A DNA stretch of 64,000 bases from the NCBI RefSeq assembly GCF_002917885.1, contig NZ_PQNY01000004.1, positions 1 through 64,000 of the forward strand. Direction: 5' to 3'. The DNA comes from Flavobacterium croceum DSM 17960. Lineage in GTDB: Bacteria; Bacteroidota; Bacteroidia; Flavobacteriales; Flavobacteriaceae. Below, in pieces: positions 24,343-33,595 of this stretch. Made by a program: the position numbers and the translations under genes. Position 1 is the stretch's first letter. Every line of letters begins with the position of its first letter. The notes under the pieces are model-generated. The model ran no database searches, was not told the DNA's origin, and saw nothing but the letters and a program-made list of their open reading frames with translations.

Positions 24343-26538
24343 TTAATTGGCTACTTCGCTAATAAATTTAATTCTCATAAGTCGTAGTTCTTCAATATCA
24401 TAATCTCCATCAAATTCTTTAAGAGCATCTTCAATTTTATCTGTTTCAGAATCCATAAAATACTCATGAATTTCTTCTTGCTGATCTTCGTCTAGAATTT
24501 CATCAACCCAATAGCTTATGTTAAGCTTAGTGCCAGAATACACAATTTGCTCCATCTCTTTCAATAATGCGTCCATGGTAAGCCCTTTGGCTGAAGCAAT
24601 ATCGTGTAAAGATAATTTTCTGTCTATATTTTGTATAATGTATAACTTGTTTGAAGAGTTAGCTCCTGTAGATTTTACGACCAAATCATCAGGACGAATA
24701 ATGTCGTTATCTTGTACATAGCGAGCTATTAATTCTACAAAATCTTTTCCATACTTCTTTGCTTTCCCTTCTCCTACTCCATGTACATTGCTCAATTCTT
24801 CGAGCGAAATTGGGTATTTTAAAGCCATATCTTCGAGCGAAGGATCTTGAAAAACTACAAATGGAGGAACACCCAATTTTTTGGCTACTTTTTTTCGTAA
24901 GTCTTTCAACATGGTCATCAAAGCTTCATCGGCAATTCCAGTATTTTTGGAGGCTGTAATGATTGATTCATCTTCTTCTTCACTATATTCATGATCTTCA
25001 GACATCATAAACGAAGTAGGATTTTGTATAAAATCCAGTCCTTTATTAGATATTTTTAAAATTCCGTAGGTTTCAATATCTTTATGCAAAAGTCCATCTA
25101 CAAGTACTTGTCTAATGAGTGCCATCCAATACCTTTCGTCATGGTCTTTACCTATACCAAAGTAAGGTTGGCTATCTGTACGATGCGCTTTTATAGCGGC
25201 GTTTACTCGACCAATAAGTGTATACACTATTTCTTTAGATTTATAGATATGCTTGGTGTCTCGAACTATTTCTAGTACTTTTTTTACGTTATCTTGTGCT
25301 TCTACTTTTACTTTTGGATTGCGAACATTATCATCCATATCGGCTCCTTCTCCTGTTTCACCGTCAAATTCTTCTCCAAAGTAATGCAATAAGAATTTTC
25401 TTCGAGACATAGAAGTTTCTGCATAAGCCACTACTTCTTGCAATAAGGCAAACCCAATATCTTGTTCGGCAACGGGTTTACCAGACATAAATTTTTCAAG
25501 CTTTTCTACATCTTTATAAGAATAATAAGCTAAACAATGCCCTTCACCTCCGTCGCGCCCTGCTCTACCTGTTTCTTGATAATAACTTTCTAAAGATTTT
25601 GGAATATCGTGATGTATTACAAATCTTACGTCGGGTTTATCTATTCCCATACCAAATGCAATAGTTGCTACAACAACTTCTACATCTTCCATAAGAAACA
25701 TATCTTGATGTTTGGCTCTCGTTTTGGCATCTAAGCCTGCGTGGTAAGGCACTGCTGAAATACCATTTACTTGCAATACTTCTGCAATTTCTTCTACTTT
25801 TTTACGGCTTAAACAATATACTATACCCGATTTTCCTTTTTTCTGCTTTATAAACCTGATAATATCGGCTTCTACATTTTTGGTTTTGGTGCGTACTTCG
25901 TAAAACAAGTTTGGCCTATTAAACGAAGCCTTAAAAACCGCTGCATCACTCATATCTAGGTTTTTAAGAATATCTTCTTGCACTTTTGGGGTTGCTGTAG
26001 CAGTAAGCCCTATAATAGGCACATCGCCTAGTTGCTTAATGATACTTCTTAAATTTCGATACTCTGGACGAAAATCATGCCCCCATTCTGAGATACAATG
26101 CGCTTCGTCTATGGCTACAAAAGAAATTGTTACACCTTTTAAAAACTCTACATACTCTTCTTTGGTAAGTGATTCTGGAGCAACATACAAAAGCTTTGTT
26201 ATTCCCGATGTGATATCTTTTTTTACCTGATTGATTTCGGTTTTATTTAACGAAGAGTTTAAAACATGTGCAATACCACTTTCTGAAGACAAACTACGAA
26301 TAGCATCAACTTGGTTTTTCATTAAAGCAATAAGTGGCGATACCACTATAGCGGTGCCTTTTTGTATAAGAGCTGGCAATTGATAACATAATGATTTACC
26401 GCCTCCTGTAGGCATTATCACGAAAGTATTTTTCTTTTGGGTAATGCTTTTTACAACTTGTTCTTGCAATCCTTTAAACTGACTGAAACCAAAATATTTT
26501 TTTAGTTCTTTGTGTAAATCAATTTCGTTTGAATTCAT
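24343..26538 (-). CDS. recQ: ATP-dependent DNA helicase RecQ
   Basis: 731 residues. Helicase core: Q-motif region FGFSQFKGLQEQVV, Walker A MPTGGGKSLCYQLPA, the DEAH box in AIDEAHCISEWGHDFRPEY, and motif VI QETGRAGRDGGEG. The RecQ-C-terminal zinc/winged-helix region follows; the zinc-binding Cys residues of E. coli RecQ are not obvious here. An HRDC domain is seen near EELSNVHGVGEGKAKKYG, and a C-terminal helix-turn-helix-like segment ends the protein. It unwinds DNA 3' to 5' in recombination and fork repair. Divergent from kdsD. Confidence 0.95.
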   Translation of the reverse strand: MNSNEIDLHKELKKYFGFSQFKGLQEQVVKSITQKKNTFVIMPTGGGKSLCYQLPALIQKGTAIVVSPLIALMKNQVDAIRSLSSESGIAHVLNSSLNKTEINQVKKDITSGITKLLYVAPESLTKEEYVEFLKGVTISFVAIDEAHCISEWGHDFRPEYRNLRSIIKQLGDVPIIGLTATATPKVQEDILKNLDMSDAAVFKASFNRPNLFYEVRTKTKNVEADIIRFIKQKKGKSGIVYCLSRKKVEEIAEVLQVNGISAVPYHAGLDAKTRAKHQDMFLMEDVEVVVATIAFGMGIDKPDVRFVIHHDIPKSLESYYQETGRAGRDGGEGHCLAYYSYKDVEKLEKFMSGKPVAEQDIGFALLQEVVAYAETSMSRRKFLLHYFGEEFDGETGEGADMDDNVRNPKVKVEAQDNVKKVLEIVRDTKHIYKSKEIVYTLIGRVNAAIKAHRTDSQPYFGIGKDHDERYWMALIRQVLVDGLLHKDIETYGILKISNKGLDFIQNPTSFMMSEDHEYSEEEDESIITASKNTGIADEALMTMLKDLRKKVAKKLGVPPFVVFQDPSLEDMALKYPISLEELSNVHGVGEGKAKKYGKDFVELIARYVQDNDIIRPDDLVVKSTGANSSNKLYIIQNIDRKLSLHDIASAKGLTMDALLKEMEQIVYSGTKLNISYWVDEILDEDQQEEIHEYFMDSETDKIEDALKEFDGDYDIEELRLMRIKFISEVAN

Positions 26539-26561
26539 TCTTTACTAATAGTATTTTTACA

Positions 26562-26569
26562 TAAATTTG
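26562..26569 (+). promoter_or_regulatory. Candidate -7 box of kdsD
   Basis: TAAATTTG followed by C, fitting TAnnTTTG. Leader of about 50 bases to the TTG start at 26626. No clear -33. Confidence 0.42.
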
Positions 26570-26625
26570 CACAACATAAAGATACGACTTTTTTTAAAAA
26601 AACAAATTTTTATTCCATTTCGGTT

Positions 26626-27591
26626 TTGACAACACAAGAAAAAATTATTCAAGCAGCAAAAGATACTTTAGTTTCAGAAAGTAAATCTATAGCGAAACTT
26701 ATTGACTTTATTGACGATACCTTTGTAAAAGTAGTAGAAACACTTGCCGAATGTAGAGGTCGAGTAGTTGTTTCTGGAATTGGAAAAAGTGCCATAATTG
26801 CACAAAAAATTGTTGCCACATTCAATTCTACAGGCACACCTGCCCTATTTTTACATGCTTCAGAAGCTATTCATGGTGATTTGGGTATGGTTCAACCTAA
26901 TGATGTTGTAATTTGTATTTCAAAAAGTGGAAACAGCCCAGAGATAAAAGTTTTAGCTCCATTACTAAAAAGATACAACAATATTTTAATAGGAATGACA
27001 GGTAATACATCGTCATTTTTAGCAAAAGAATCACATTTTGTACTCAACACTTGGGTAGATAAAGAATCGTGCCGAAACAATTTAGCTCCTACCAACAGCA
27101 CCACTGCTCAATTGGTTATGGGAGATGCGCTAGCAGTATGCCTTATGGAACTGCGTAGTTTTTCTGCCGAAGATTTTGCAAAATACCACCCTGGTGGTGC
27201 ATTGGGTAAAAAATTACTATTAAGAGTAGGCGATGTACTCGACCAAACGCATAAACCTATGGTAGAATCTGGCAGTAGCGTGAAAGATGCTATTGTAGAA
27301 ATTTCTGAAAAAAGACTCGGTGTTACCGCTGTACTTAATCAAAACAAATTGGTAGGCATTGTTACCGATGGCGATATTCGAAGAATGCTCAACAAAACCG
27401 AAAATATTTCGGGACTTACCGTAGAGGAAATTATGACTAAAAATCCGAAAACAATTTCTTCAGAAACCCTAGTTAGTGAAGCTCTCAATATTCTAGAAGA
27501 TTTTTCTATTACACAACTTATTGTACTAGATAATCATGAGTACAAAGGTGTGCTTCATTTACACGATATTTTAAAGGAGGGAATTTTATAA
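26626..27591 (+). CDS. kdsD: Arabinose-5-phosphate isomerase (KpsF/GutQ family)
   Basis: 321 residues. An SIS domain (about 30-170: GRVVVSGIGKSAIIAQKIVATFNSTGTPALFLHASEAIHGDLGM, ISKSGNSPEI) is followed by two CBS domains (about 205-320, GVTAVLNQNKLVGIVTDGDIRRM and TQLIVLDNHEYKGVLHLHDIL). It converts ribulose-5-phosphate to arabinose-5-phosphate, the first step to Kdo for lipopolysaccharide. The start codon is TTG at 26626; no ATG precedes it in frame and the next alignment-compatible start is too far in. Its stop overlaps the tatC start (TAATG). Confidence 0.93.
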   Translation: MTTQEKIIQAAKDTLVSESKSIAKLIDFIDDTFVKVVETLAECRGRVVVSGIGKSAIIAQKIVATFNSTGTPALFLHASEAIHGDLGMVQPNDVVICISKSGNSPEIKVLAPLLKRYNNILIGMTGNTSSFLAKESHFVLNTWVDKESCRNNLAPTNSTTAQLVMGDALAVCLMELRSFSAEDFAKYHPGGALGKKLLLRVGDVLDQTHKPMVESGSSVKDAIVEISEKRLGVTAVLNQNKLVGIVTDGDIRRMLNKTENISGLTVEEIMTKNPKTISSETLVSEALNILEDFSITQLIVLDNHEYKGVLHLHDILKEGIL

Positions 27592-28403
27592 TGACTCAAA
27601 AAGAATATAAAGATATGTCTTTCTTGGATCATTTAAATGATTTAAGATGGGTATTGGTAAAAAGCTCAATTGCTATAGTGATTATGGCTTTTGTAGCTTA
27701 CTTTTTTAGCGATTTTATTTTCGATACATTAATATTTGGCCCTACACGAACCGATTTTGTTACGTATCGTTTTTTTTGCGAAGCTTCTCATTATGTTGGA
27801 TTTAAAGACAGTATTTGCATTGAAGATTTGCCTTTTACAATACAAAATACAGAAATGGAGGGTCAAGTAAATATTTTTATTTGGACATTAATATTAGCGG
27901 GCTTTATTTTGGCTTTCCCTTATGTACTATATCAATTTTGGACCTTTATAAGTCCGGCTTTGTATGAAAAAGAGCGTAAAAACGCAAAATTGTTTATAGG
28001 CGTTTCTTCTTTTTTATTTTTTATAGGAATACTATTTGGATATTTTGTTATTATTCCGATGTCTGTTAATTTCTTAGCAACATTTAAAATAAGTGATGTT
28101 GTTAAAAACGATATTAATATAGATTCTTATATAGGTATGATAAAAACTTCGGTTATAGCAAGCGGTTTGTTTTTTGAATTACCTATTATTATGTATTTTT
28201 TATCTAAACTTGGTTTAGTAAACCCCACATTTTTAAGAAAATATCGTCGTCATGCTATAGTTGGTGTATTAATTATTGCAGCAATAGTTACGCCACCCGA
28301 CGTGGTAAGCCAAGTTATTGTAACGATACCTATGCTTATGGTATATGAATTGAGCATTTTTATTTCTGCTTATGTAACAAAAAAACAAGAACAAAATGGA
28401 TAA
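27591..28403 (+). CDS. tatC: Sec-independent translocase TatC
   Basis: 270 residues with six membrane helices. Typical N-terminus SFLDHLNDLRWVLVKSS, and the family marks FILAFPYVLYQFWTFISPALYEKERK and the Glu-containing fifth-helix region FFELPIIMYFLSKLGLVNP. TatC is the receptor for twin-arginine signal peptides. Flavobacterial TatC has an insert between helices 1 and 2, as here (about residues 42-82). Overlaps kdsD by one base and the next gene by eight. No tatA is seen in the window. Confidence 0.96.
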   Translation: MTQKEYKDMSFLDHLNDLRWVLVKSSIAIVIMAFVAYFFSDFIFDTLIFGPTRTDFVTYRFFCEASHYVGFKDSICIEDLPFTIQNTEMEGQVNIFIWTLILAGFILAFPYVLYQFWTFISPALYEKERKNAKLFIGVSSFLFFIGILFGYFVIIPMSVNFLATFKISDVVKNDINIDSYIGMIKTSVIASGLFFELPIIMYFLSKLGLVNPTFLRKYRRHAIVGVLIIAAIVTPPDVVSQVIVTIPMLMVYELSIFISAYVTKKQEQNG

Positions 28404-28740
28404 TTTGGTAGAAGAATTTAATGTATATCGATCTAAAATGAATGATAAATTATTGGCAGATAATAATTTATTAGTAAAAAGAATATTTAATCTAGACACC
28501 AATGCCTATCAAGAAGGAGCCTTAAATGTTAAAACAAAAGAACTATTAGGGCTTGTTGCTTCTACAGTACTTCGATGTGATGACTGTATTAAATACCATT
28601 TGGAAACTTCGTATAAAAACGGTGTAACCAAAGAAGAAATGATGGAAGCCATGGGAATTGCAACGCTTGTGGGAGGCACTATTGTTATACCACATTTAAG
28701 AAGAGCTTACCAGTTTTGGGAAGCTTTAGAAAATAACTAG
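28396..28740 (+). CDS. Carboxymuconolactone decarboxylase/AhpD-like protein
   Basis: 114 residues of the AhpD-like fold. The redox signature CxxCxxxH is present in RCDDCIKYHLE, followed by the usual KNGVTKEEMMEAMGIATLVGG helix. Proteins of this size with the CxxC act as alkylhydroperoxidase-type thiol enzymes, whereas true decarboxylases lack it; so a peroxide or thiol redox role is likelier. It overlaps tatC by eight bases and is the last gene of the kdsD-tatC operon. Confidence 0.87.
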   Translation: MDNLVEEFNVYRSKMNDKLLADNNLLVKRIFNLDTNAYQEGALNVKTKELLGLVASTVLRCDDCIKYHLETSYKNGVTKEEMMEAMGIATLVGGTIVIPHLRRAYQFWEALENN

Positions 28741-28889
28741 ATAAATATACTTTTATCCCTATTATTGTTAATCAATGCACAATAAATATTTCACAATTAT
28801 ATATTTTTCTATTTTTACAAAAAATTATTAGCTTTTTGAATGAATGATAGATGTTTTTTTATTCAAATTTTTAAAATAATAGTATAAAA

Positions 28890-29045
28890 TTGCCTTTAAA
28901 AAGAAGTTTGTATAAACAAGCAATTCTATATGATTTTCAACAAACAAATGAATATCTACTTATGAAATCGCTATTAACAAGAAGTTTGCGCAAGCAAACA
29001 CCAATGATTAAAAAGGCGATACAATATGTTACCGCTAAAAAATAA
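28890..29045 (+). CDS. Possible 51-codon basic ORF upstream of lptB
   Basis: The only candidate in the 316-base gap before lptB. A frame starting at TTG (28890) or at an internal ATG (28962, 27 codons) ends at TAA 29043-29045. The peptide is basic and has an internal repeat with a 26-codon period (KRSLYKQ and TRSLRKQ; the DNA AAGAAGTTTG recurs at 28901 and 28979). No known family. The ribosome binding region is weak and it could be chance or a decayed gene. A GTTTGC-GCAA-GCAAAC hairpin lies inside it. Confidence 0.25.
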   Translation: MPLKRSLYKQAILYDFQQTNEYLLMKSLLTRSLRKQTPMIKKAIQYVTAKK

Positions 29046-29056
29046 AATTTAAACAT

Positions 29057-29830
29057 ATGAAATTAAGAGCAGACAATCTTATCAAAACATACAAAAAAAG
29101 AAACGTAGTAAAAGGCATTTCTGTAGAGGTGAATCAAGGAGAAATTGTTGGGCTATTAGGACCAAATGGCGCTGGTAAAACGACTTCTTTTTACATGATT
29201 GTAGGCTTAGTAAAACCCAATTCTGGTACAATTTATTTAGATGATTTAAATATTACCGATTATCCTATGTATAAAAGAGCGCAAAATGGGATAGGCTATT
29301 TGGCTCAAGAAGCATCTGTTTTTAGAAAATTAACTGTAGAAGAAAACATATTAAGTGTTTTGCAATTAACCAACCTATCTGAAGAAGAGCAACACAAAAA
29401 AATGGAAGCTTTACTCGATGAATTTGGTTTACAACACATTCGCACCAATAGAGGCGATTTACTTTCGGGAGGAGAACGCAGACGTACAGAAATTGCGCGT
29501 GCACTTGCCGCAGATCCGAAATTTATTTTACTTGATGAGCCTTTTGCTGGTGTAGACCCTGTAGCTGTAGAAGATATTCAGAGAATTGTAGCTCAACTAA
29601 AAAATAAAAATATTGGCATCTTAATTACAGACCATAATGTACAAGAAACTCTAGCAATTACAGATAAAACCTATCTTATGTTTGAAGGTGGCATACTTAA
29701 AGCTGGTAAACCCGAAGAATTGGCGAGCGATGAAATGGTTAGAAAAGTATATTTGGGACAAAACTTTGAACTTCGCAGAAAAAAAATAGATTTTAATGCT
29801 CCAAAAGAAACTCTAAATCAAGGTCATTAA
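29057..29830 (+). CDS. lptB: LPS export ABC transporter ATP-binding protein LptB
   Basis: 257 residues. ABC ATPase with Walker A GPNGAGKTTSF, Q-loop near GYLAQEASVFRKLTVEEN, signature LLSGGERRRTEIARAL, Walker B FILLDEPFAGVDP and the switch His in LITDHN. The DEPFAGVDP and LAQEASVFRKL phrases are characteristic of LptB, which powers extraction of lipopolysaccharide from the inner membrane with LptF and LptG. Those partners are not in the window. It has a tail of about 15 residues beyond the usual length. Followed after 12 bases by the DUF5808 gene. Confidence 0.94.
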   Translation: MKLRADNLIKTYKKRNVVKGISVEVNQGEIVGLLGPNGAGKTTSFYMIVGLVKPNSGTIYLDDLNITDYPMYKRAQNGIGYLAQEASVFRKLTVEENILSVLQLTNLSEEEQHKKMEALLDEFGLQHIRTNRGDLLSGGERRRTEIARALAADPKFILLDEPFAGVDPVAVEDIQRIVAQLKNKNIGILITDHNVQETLAITDKTYLMFEGGILKAGKPEELASDEMVRKVYLGQNFELRRKKIDFNAPKETLNQGH

Positions 29831-29842
29831 TATTTTAATAGT

Positions 29843-30073
29843 ATGGATAAAAGCCCAACATCAGAACAAATCAATGCGTGGCGTAATGATGCAACCAACT
29901 GGAAAATGGGTATGTTTTACTACAACAAACAAGATAATCGTTTGTTTGTAGATAAGAAAAATCCAAATTTAGGCTTTACATTAAATTTTGCCCACTCAAA
30001 ATCTTATTGGTTTTTTGTGGGCGCTGTATTGTTTTTTGGACTTGTTCTTTTTACTATTAGCTTAGCGGGCTAA
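29843..30073 (+). CDS. DUF5808 domain small membrane protein
   Basis: 76 residues. The N-terminal part has the DUF5808 pattern (ATNWKMGMFYYNKQDNRLFVDKKNPNLGFTLNFAH), followed by one membrane helix (YWFFVGAVLFFGLVLFTISLAG). Function unknown for the family. It lies 12 bases after lptB and is probably in its operon. Its 3' end overlaps the convergent lycopene cyclase gene by 12 bases. Confidence 0.82.
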   Translation: MDKSPTSEQINAWRNDATNWKMGMFYYNKQDNRLFVDKKNPNLGFTLNFAHSKSYWFFVGAVLFFGLVLFTISLAG

Positions 30074-30757
30074 CAATGGCTTTTTTTCAATGCTTTGAAA
30101 TAAAACGATAGTAGCAGCTACCATTACAAAACCATAAAATGCATCTTCAACAGGAATAGTTGCTATTCTTTTCCCTAAATTTTCGTTGTTATTATACCAA
30201 ACTACGGGCTCATCTATCCAGCTCCCCGTTAATATTCCATTTACAATTAAAAACGGGAGTAACGTAATAATGTACCCAAAATAAATATACCCCATATTTA
30301 CTTTTTTCCAATATATCACGGCAAGAAAAATAAAGAAAAACAAAGAAGTATAAAACGTATAAAACCTTTCATAATTAATAATTGCTACAACAAAACTAAA
30401 ACCTAATAAAAATGTTGTAATAGCTTTATGATAATTTTCCAACGGACATTTTTTTACTAAATAAAGCATAGAATACCATATAAATGCACTTGAATAGGGT
30501 ATAAAAAAGAAAAACATAATTTCTTCTATAGGAAGATTGTATATTTTTATACCTAGCAAATACTTATAGTTAAATCCCCATACTCCTATATGGGTAAAAA
30601 GCATATCCCAAACTATAAAAAACAAAGCCACAATACTATTGGCTATAAAATAGCTTTTCCAATGTTTGTAAAAAGCATGTTTAGGGTAAAAACTAGCCAA
30701 AAACGGAACAAAAACGCTACCTATATTAATGGCTAAATACAAATAATGAGTATCCAT
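30062..30757 (-). CDS. Lycopene cyclase domain protein (CarR-type tandem cyclase)
   Basis: 231 residues with about seven membrane helices. Two similar halves correspond to fused CarR/CrtYc and CrtYd domains; each half has the PIEE-like motif of this cyclase type (NLPIEEIMFFFFIPYSSAFIWY in the first, IPVEDAFYGFVMV in the second). It turns lycopene into beta-carotene. It begins immediately after crtZ and is the last gene of the carotenoid operon. This heterodimer-derived cyclase differs from the flavin-type CrtY of proteobacteria. Confidence 0.92.
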   Translation of the reverse strand: MDTHYLYLAINIGSVFVPFLASFYPKHAFYKHWKSYFIANSIVALFFIVWDMLFTHIGVWGFNYKYLLGIKIYNLPIEEIMFFFFIPYSSAFIWYSMLYLVKKCPLENYHKAITTFLLGFSFVVAIINYERFYTFYTSLFFFIFLAVIYWKKVNMGYIYFGYIITLLPFLIVNGILTGSWIDEPVVWYNNNENLGKRIATIPVEDAFYGFVMVAATIVLFQSIEKKPLLAR

Positions 30758-31204
30758 TTAAAAAAAATATTTTTTGGGTACTAATAGCATTCCAAAACAT
30801 TCTCCTTCTTCTTTACCCAAATGTTTGTGATGCACTTTGTGCCCGCGTCGTAAACCACTTATGTACTTGTTTTTACTTCGAGTAAACCATTTTACACGCT
30901 GATGAATAATAATATCATGCACTACAAAATATGCAAGACCGTAAAGTAAAATACCTAATCCTACAAAAAACTTATAATTGAGCTCTGGATTTACTCCAAA
31001 ATAAAATAAAAGTATACTTGGTATCGCAAAAATCACAAAAAAAGCATCGTTTTTTTCAAACAAACCTTTGTATTTGGGCTGATGGTGATCTTCGTGTAAA
31101 TACCACAAAAATCCGTGCATAACATATTTGTGCGTAAGCCAAGTAACCATTTCCATAATTAAAAATGTACCAAGGGTAATTAGTATAAAATATAATGTAG
31201 TCAT
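30758..31204 (-). CDS. crtZ: Beta-carotene hydroxylase
   Basis: 148 residues, membrane-bound di-iron hydroxylase of the fatty acid hydroxylase superfamily. Four helices and the His motifs HKYVMHGFLWYLHEDHH, HDIIIHQR and HKVHHKH are clear. It hydroxylates beta-carotene at C3 and C3', giving zeaxanthin, the common yellow pigment of marine flavobacteria. It overlaps the crtB stop by one base and abuts the cyclase start. Confidence 0.94.
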   Translation of the reverse strand: MTTLYFILITLGTFLIMEMVTWLTHKYVMHGFLWYLHEDHHQPKYKGLFEKNDAFFVIFAIPSILLFYFGVNPELNYKFFVGLGILLYGLAYFVVHDIIIHQRVKWFTRSKNKYISGLRRGHKVHHKHLGKEEGECFGMLLVPKKYFF

Positions 31205-32043
31205 TATAACATATAATTTAGTTGGTATTTCACATACGATTTACCAATGATGAATAATTTTTTCCAATCGTGAACCCGTATTCTTTTACTTAAAATTTCT
31301 TCGGGTTGTGTTTGTTTAATTTTTTCTAACAAACTTTTGTAATATTTATAAGCGGTATATACGCCAAACTTAGCCTCTTTGGGTAATTTTTTTATACCTA
31401 ATAAAGCGGCATTAAAATCGTCTTCTATCTCTAGAATTATTTTGTGTTTTTCAGCTTGCGAAAGGTTTTTTAAATCTACTCCAGGAAAATAAACTCTGCC
31501 TAGCGACTCGTAATCATGTTGTAAATCTCGTAAAAAATTCACTTTTTGAAAAGCAGAACCCAAACGCATAGCACTATCTTTCAATTCATTATACTTCTGC
31601 TTATCGCCATCTACAAAAACCATTAAACACATAAGCCCTACTACATCGGCCGATCCGTAAATATATGCTTCATATTCAGCTTTTGTAAGGTAATTTTTTT
31701 TGTGCAAATCCATACGCATACTTTTTAAAAACGGCACAACCAAATCTTGCATTTCAAAACGATGCACAACTTCTTGAAAAGCGTTTAATACCGGATTTAA
31801 ACTTATTTTTCTTTCTAATGCTTTGTGGTATTCTAGCTCAAATTCTGTGAGCAATAACTCTTGATCAAAATCGTCAAATGTATCTACGATCTCATCTGCG
31901 CAACGCACAAATCCATAAATGGTATATATATCTTTTCTAATTTTTGGTGCTAATAATTGAATAGCCAAAGAAAATGATGTGCTGTACAATTTAGTAATTG
32001 TTTTACAGCATTCTAGCGAAGATTTGTCGAATAACGATTTCAT
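31204..32043 (-). CDS. crtB: Phytoene synthase
   Basis: 279 residues, trans-isoprenyl diphosphate synthase (head-to-head) fold. The two Asp-rich motifs are CADEIVDTFDDFD (about 48-60) and NFLRDLQHDYESLGRVYFP (about 168-186). It condenses two geranylgeranyl diphosphates into phytoene. It overlaps crtI by four bases (ATGA) and crtZ by one, so the operon is translationally coupled. Confidence 0.95.
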   Translation of the reverse strand: MKSLFDKSSLECCKTITKLYSTSFSLAIQLLAPKIRKDIYTIYGFVRCADEIVDTFDDFDQELLLTEFELEYHKALERKISLNPVLNAFQEVVHRFEMQDLVVPFLKSMRMDLHKKNYLTKAEYEAYIYGSADVVGLMCLMVFVDGDKQKYNELKDSAMRLGSAFQKVNFLRDLQHDYESLGRVYFPGVDLKNLSQAEKHKIILEIEDDFNAALLGIKKLPKEAKFGVYTAYKYYKSLLEKIKQTQPEEILSKRIRVHDWKKLFIIGKSYVKYQLNYML

Positions 32044-33506
32044 AGTTTTGTCTCTTTAATTATTTTTTCACTAACAATTTTTCCCGATATTAATGACGGA
32101 GGCACCCCAGGTCCAGGCACAGTAAGCTGACCTGTAAAAAATAAATTGTGTACTTTTTTACTTTTTATTTTTGGGCGTAAAAAAGCAGTCTGTGTTAAAA
32201 TATTTGCCAATCCATAGGCATTACCTCCATACGAATTGTACTCTTCTTTAAAATCGTTCACACAAAATGATTCTTTAAAGATAATACTATTTTTGACACT
32301 TTGCTGTGTTATTTTTTCTAATCGAGAAATAATCATATCAAAATATTTCTCTCGCAATTGTGGTGTGTCTTCCAAATCAATTGCTATGGGAATTAAAAAA
32401 ATAGCCGCTTCTTTGCCTTGAGGAGCAAACGAATGATCTGTTTTTGAAGGAAAACTAGCATAAAACAATGGTGCTTCTGGCCAATTTTTAGTATCGTAAA
32501 TTTCTTCGGCATGCTTATCAAAAGGCACATCAAAAAACAATGAATGATGCTCTACATTGTCTATTTTTTTATCAAATGCAACATAAAACAATAATGATGA
32601 AGGTGCAAAAACTCTCGATTTCCAATACTTCTCAGAATATTGTCTTAACGTATTGGGCAATAAAGTTTCTGTAAAATGGTAATCGGCACCGCTTAACACA
32701 AAATCACTTTCTATGCTTTCACCATTAACAAGAATACCTTTTGCAACGTTGCCGTTGGTAATAATTTGTTCTACATTACTGTTGGTTTTTATTTTAACAC
32801 CCAACGATACAGCAAGTTGATGCATAGCTTCTACAACTTTATACATTCCGCCTACGGGATGCCAAGTACCTAAACCAAAATCGGCATAGTTCATAAAATT
32901 GTAAAAAGAAGGTGTATTGGAAGGTTTTGCTCCTAAAAAAAGAACAGGAAACTCCAGTATTTGTTGCAATCTTCCATCTTTAAAAGTACTTTTTACATCT
33001 TTTGTAATGGTAGAAAAAAACTGATTTACTTTGAGAGCCGTTTGAGGAGTAATAAGTTCTAAAATAGAATCTCCAGGTCGATAAACCAAATCTTTTATTG
33101 CAATATCGTAATTTGATTGCGCCGACTCAATAAACCGTTTGAGTTTTGCGCCGCTTCCTTTTTCAATATTTTCAAAAGTATTACAAATAGCCTGTAAATT
33201 ATCGTCGATAGTAATGGTATCATTGTTTCCAAAATAAACTTTATAAGCTGGAGAAAGTTTTTCGAGTTGGTAAAAATTTTTGGAAGAAGTACCAAAATCG
33301 TTGAAAAAGCGCTCAAAAACATCGGGCATCCAATACCATGTAGGTCCAATATCAAAAGTAAAGCCTTCTTTGTGCAATTGACGTGCTCTACCACCTATTG
33401 TGTGGTTTTTTTCGTATATGGTTACATCATATCCTGCTTTTGCTAAGTAACAAGAAGCTGCCAATGATGAAAAACCAGAACCAATAACCGAAATTTTCTT
33501 TTTCAT
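32040..33506 (-). CDS. crtI: Phytoene desaturase
   Basis: 488 residues from the ATG at 33504-33506 (MKKKISVIGSGFSSLAASCYLAKAG). An upstream in-frame start at 33536 would lie within the promoter repeats and is rejected. N-terminal Rossmann FAD motif GSGFSSLAASCYLAKAGYDVTIYEK, and the C-terminal carotenoid-desaturase signature FTGQLTVPGPGVPPSLISGKI. It desaturates phytoene to lycopene. First gene of crtI-crtB-crtZ-cyclase; the promoter carries repeated TTwAACAA sites that probably bind the CarH-like regulator encoded just upstream. Confidence 0.95.
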   Translation of the reverse strand: MKKKISVIGSGFSSLAASCYLAKAGYDVTIYEKNHTIGGRARQLHKEGFTFDIGPTWYWMPDVFERFFNDFGTSSKNFYQLEKLSPAYKVYFGNNDTITIDDNLQAICNTFENIEKGSGAKLKRFIESAQSNYDIAIKDLVYRPGDSILELITPQTALKVNQFFSTITKDVKSTFKDGRLQQILEFPVLFLGAKPSNTPSFYNFMNYADFGLGTWHPVGGMYKVVEAMHQLAVSLGVKIKTNSNVEQIITNGNVAKGILVNGESIESDFVLSGADYHFTETLLPNTLRQYSEKYWKSRVFAPSSLLFYVAFDKKIDNVEHHSLFFDVPFDKHAEEIYDTKNWPEAPLFYASFPSKTDHSFAPQGKEAAIFLIPIAIDLEDTPQLREKYFDMIISRLEKITQQSVKNSIIFKESFCVNDFKEEYNSYGGNAYGLANILTQTAFLRPKIKSKKVHNLFFTGQLTVPGPGVPPSLISGKIVSEKIIKETKL

Positions 33507-33518
33507 AATGCTATTTTG

Positions 33519-33547
33519 TTTAACAAATTTAAACAAATATTAAACAA
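33519..33547 (-). promoter_or_regulatory. crtI promoter with three direct repeats (candidate CarH-type operator)
   Basis: TTTAACAA (33519-33526), TTAAACAA (33529-33536) and TTAAACAA (33540-33547) on the plus strand, spaced 10 and 11 bases. They cover the minus-strand -7 box TAAATTTG (33531-33524). A 13-base palindrome TTTGTTTAACAAA (33515-33527) overlaps the first. Head-to-tail repeats of about 11 bases are the known operator layout of CarH. Confidence 0.5.
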
Positions 33548-33595
33548 CAAAAAATTTTTAGTAAGAAATTAACGGAAATACTATTCTCTACACTA

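Noticed and set aside
29843..30073. DUF5808 protein as part of the carotenoid operon
   Set aside because: It is on the opposite strand and follows lptB by 12 bases.
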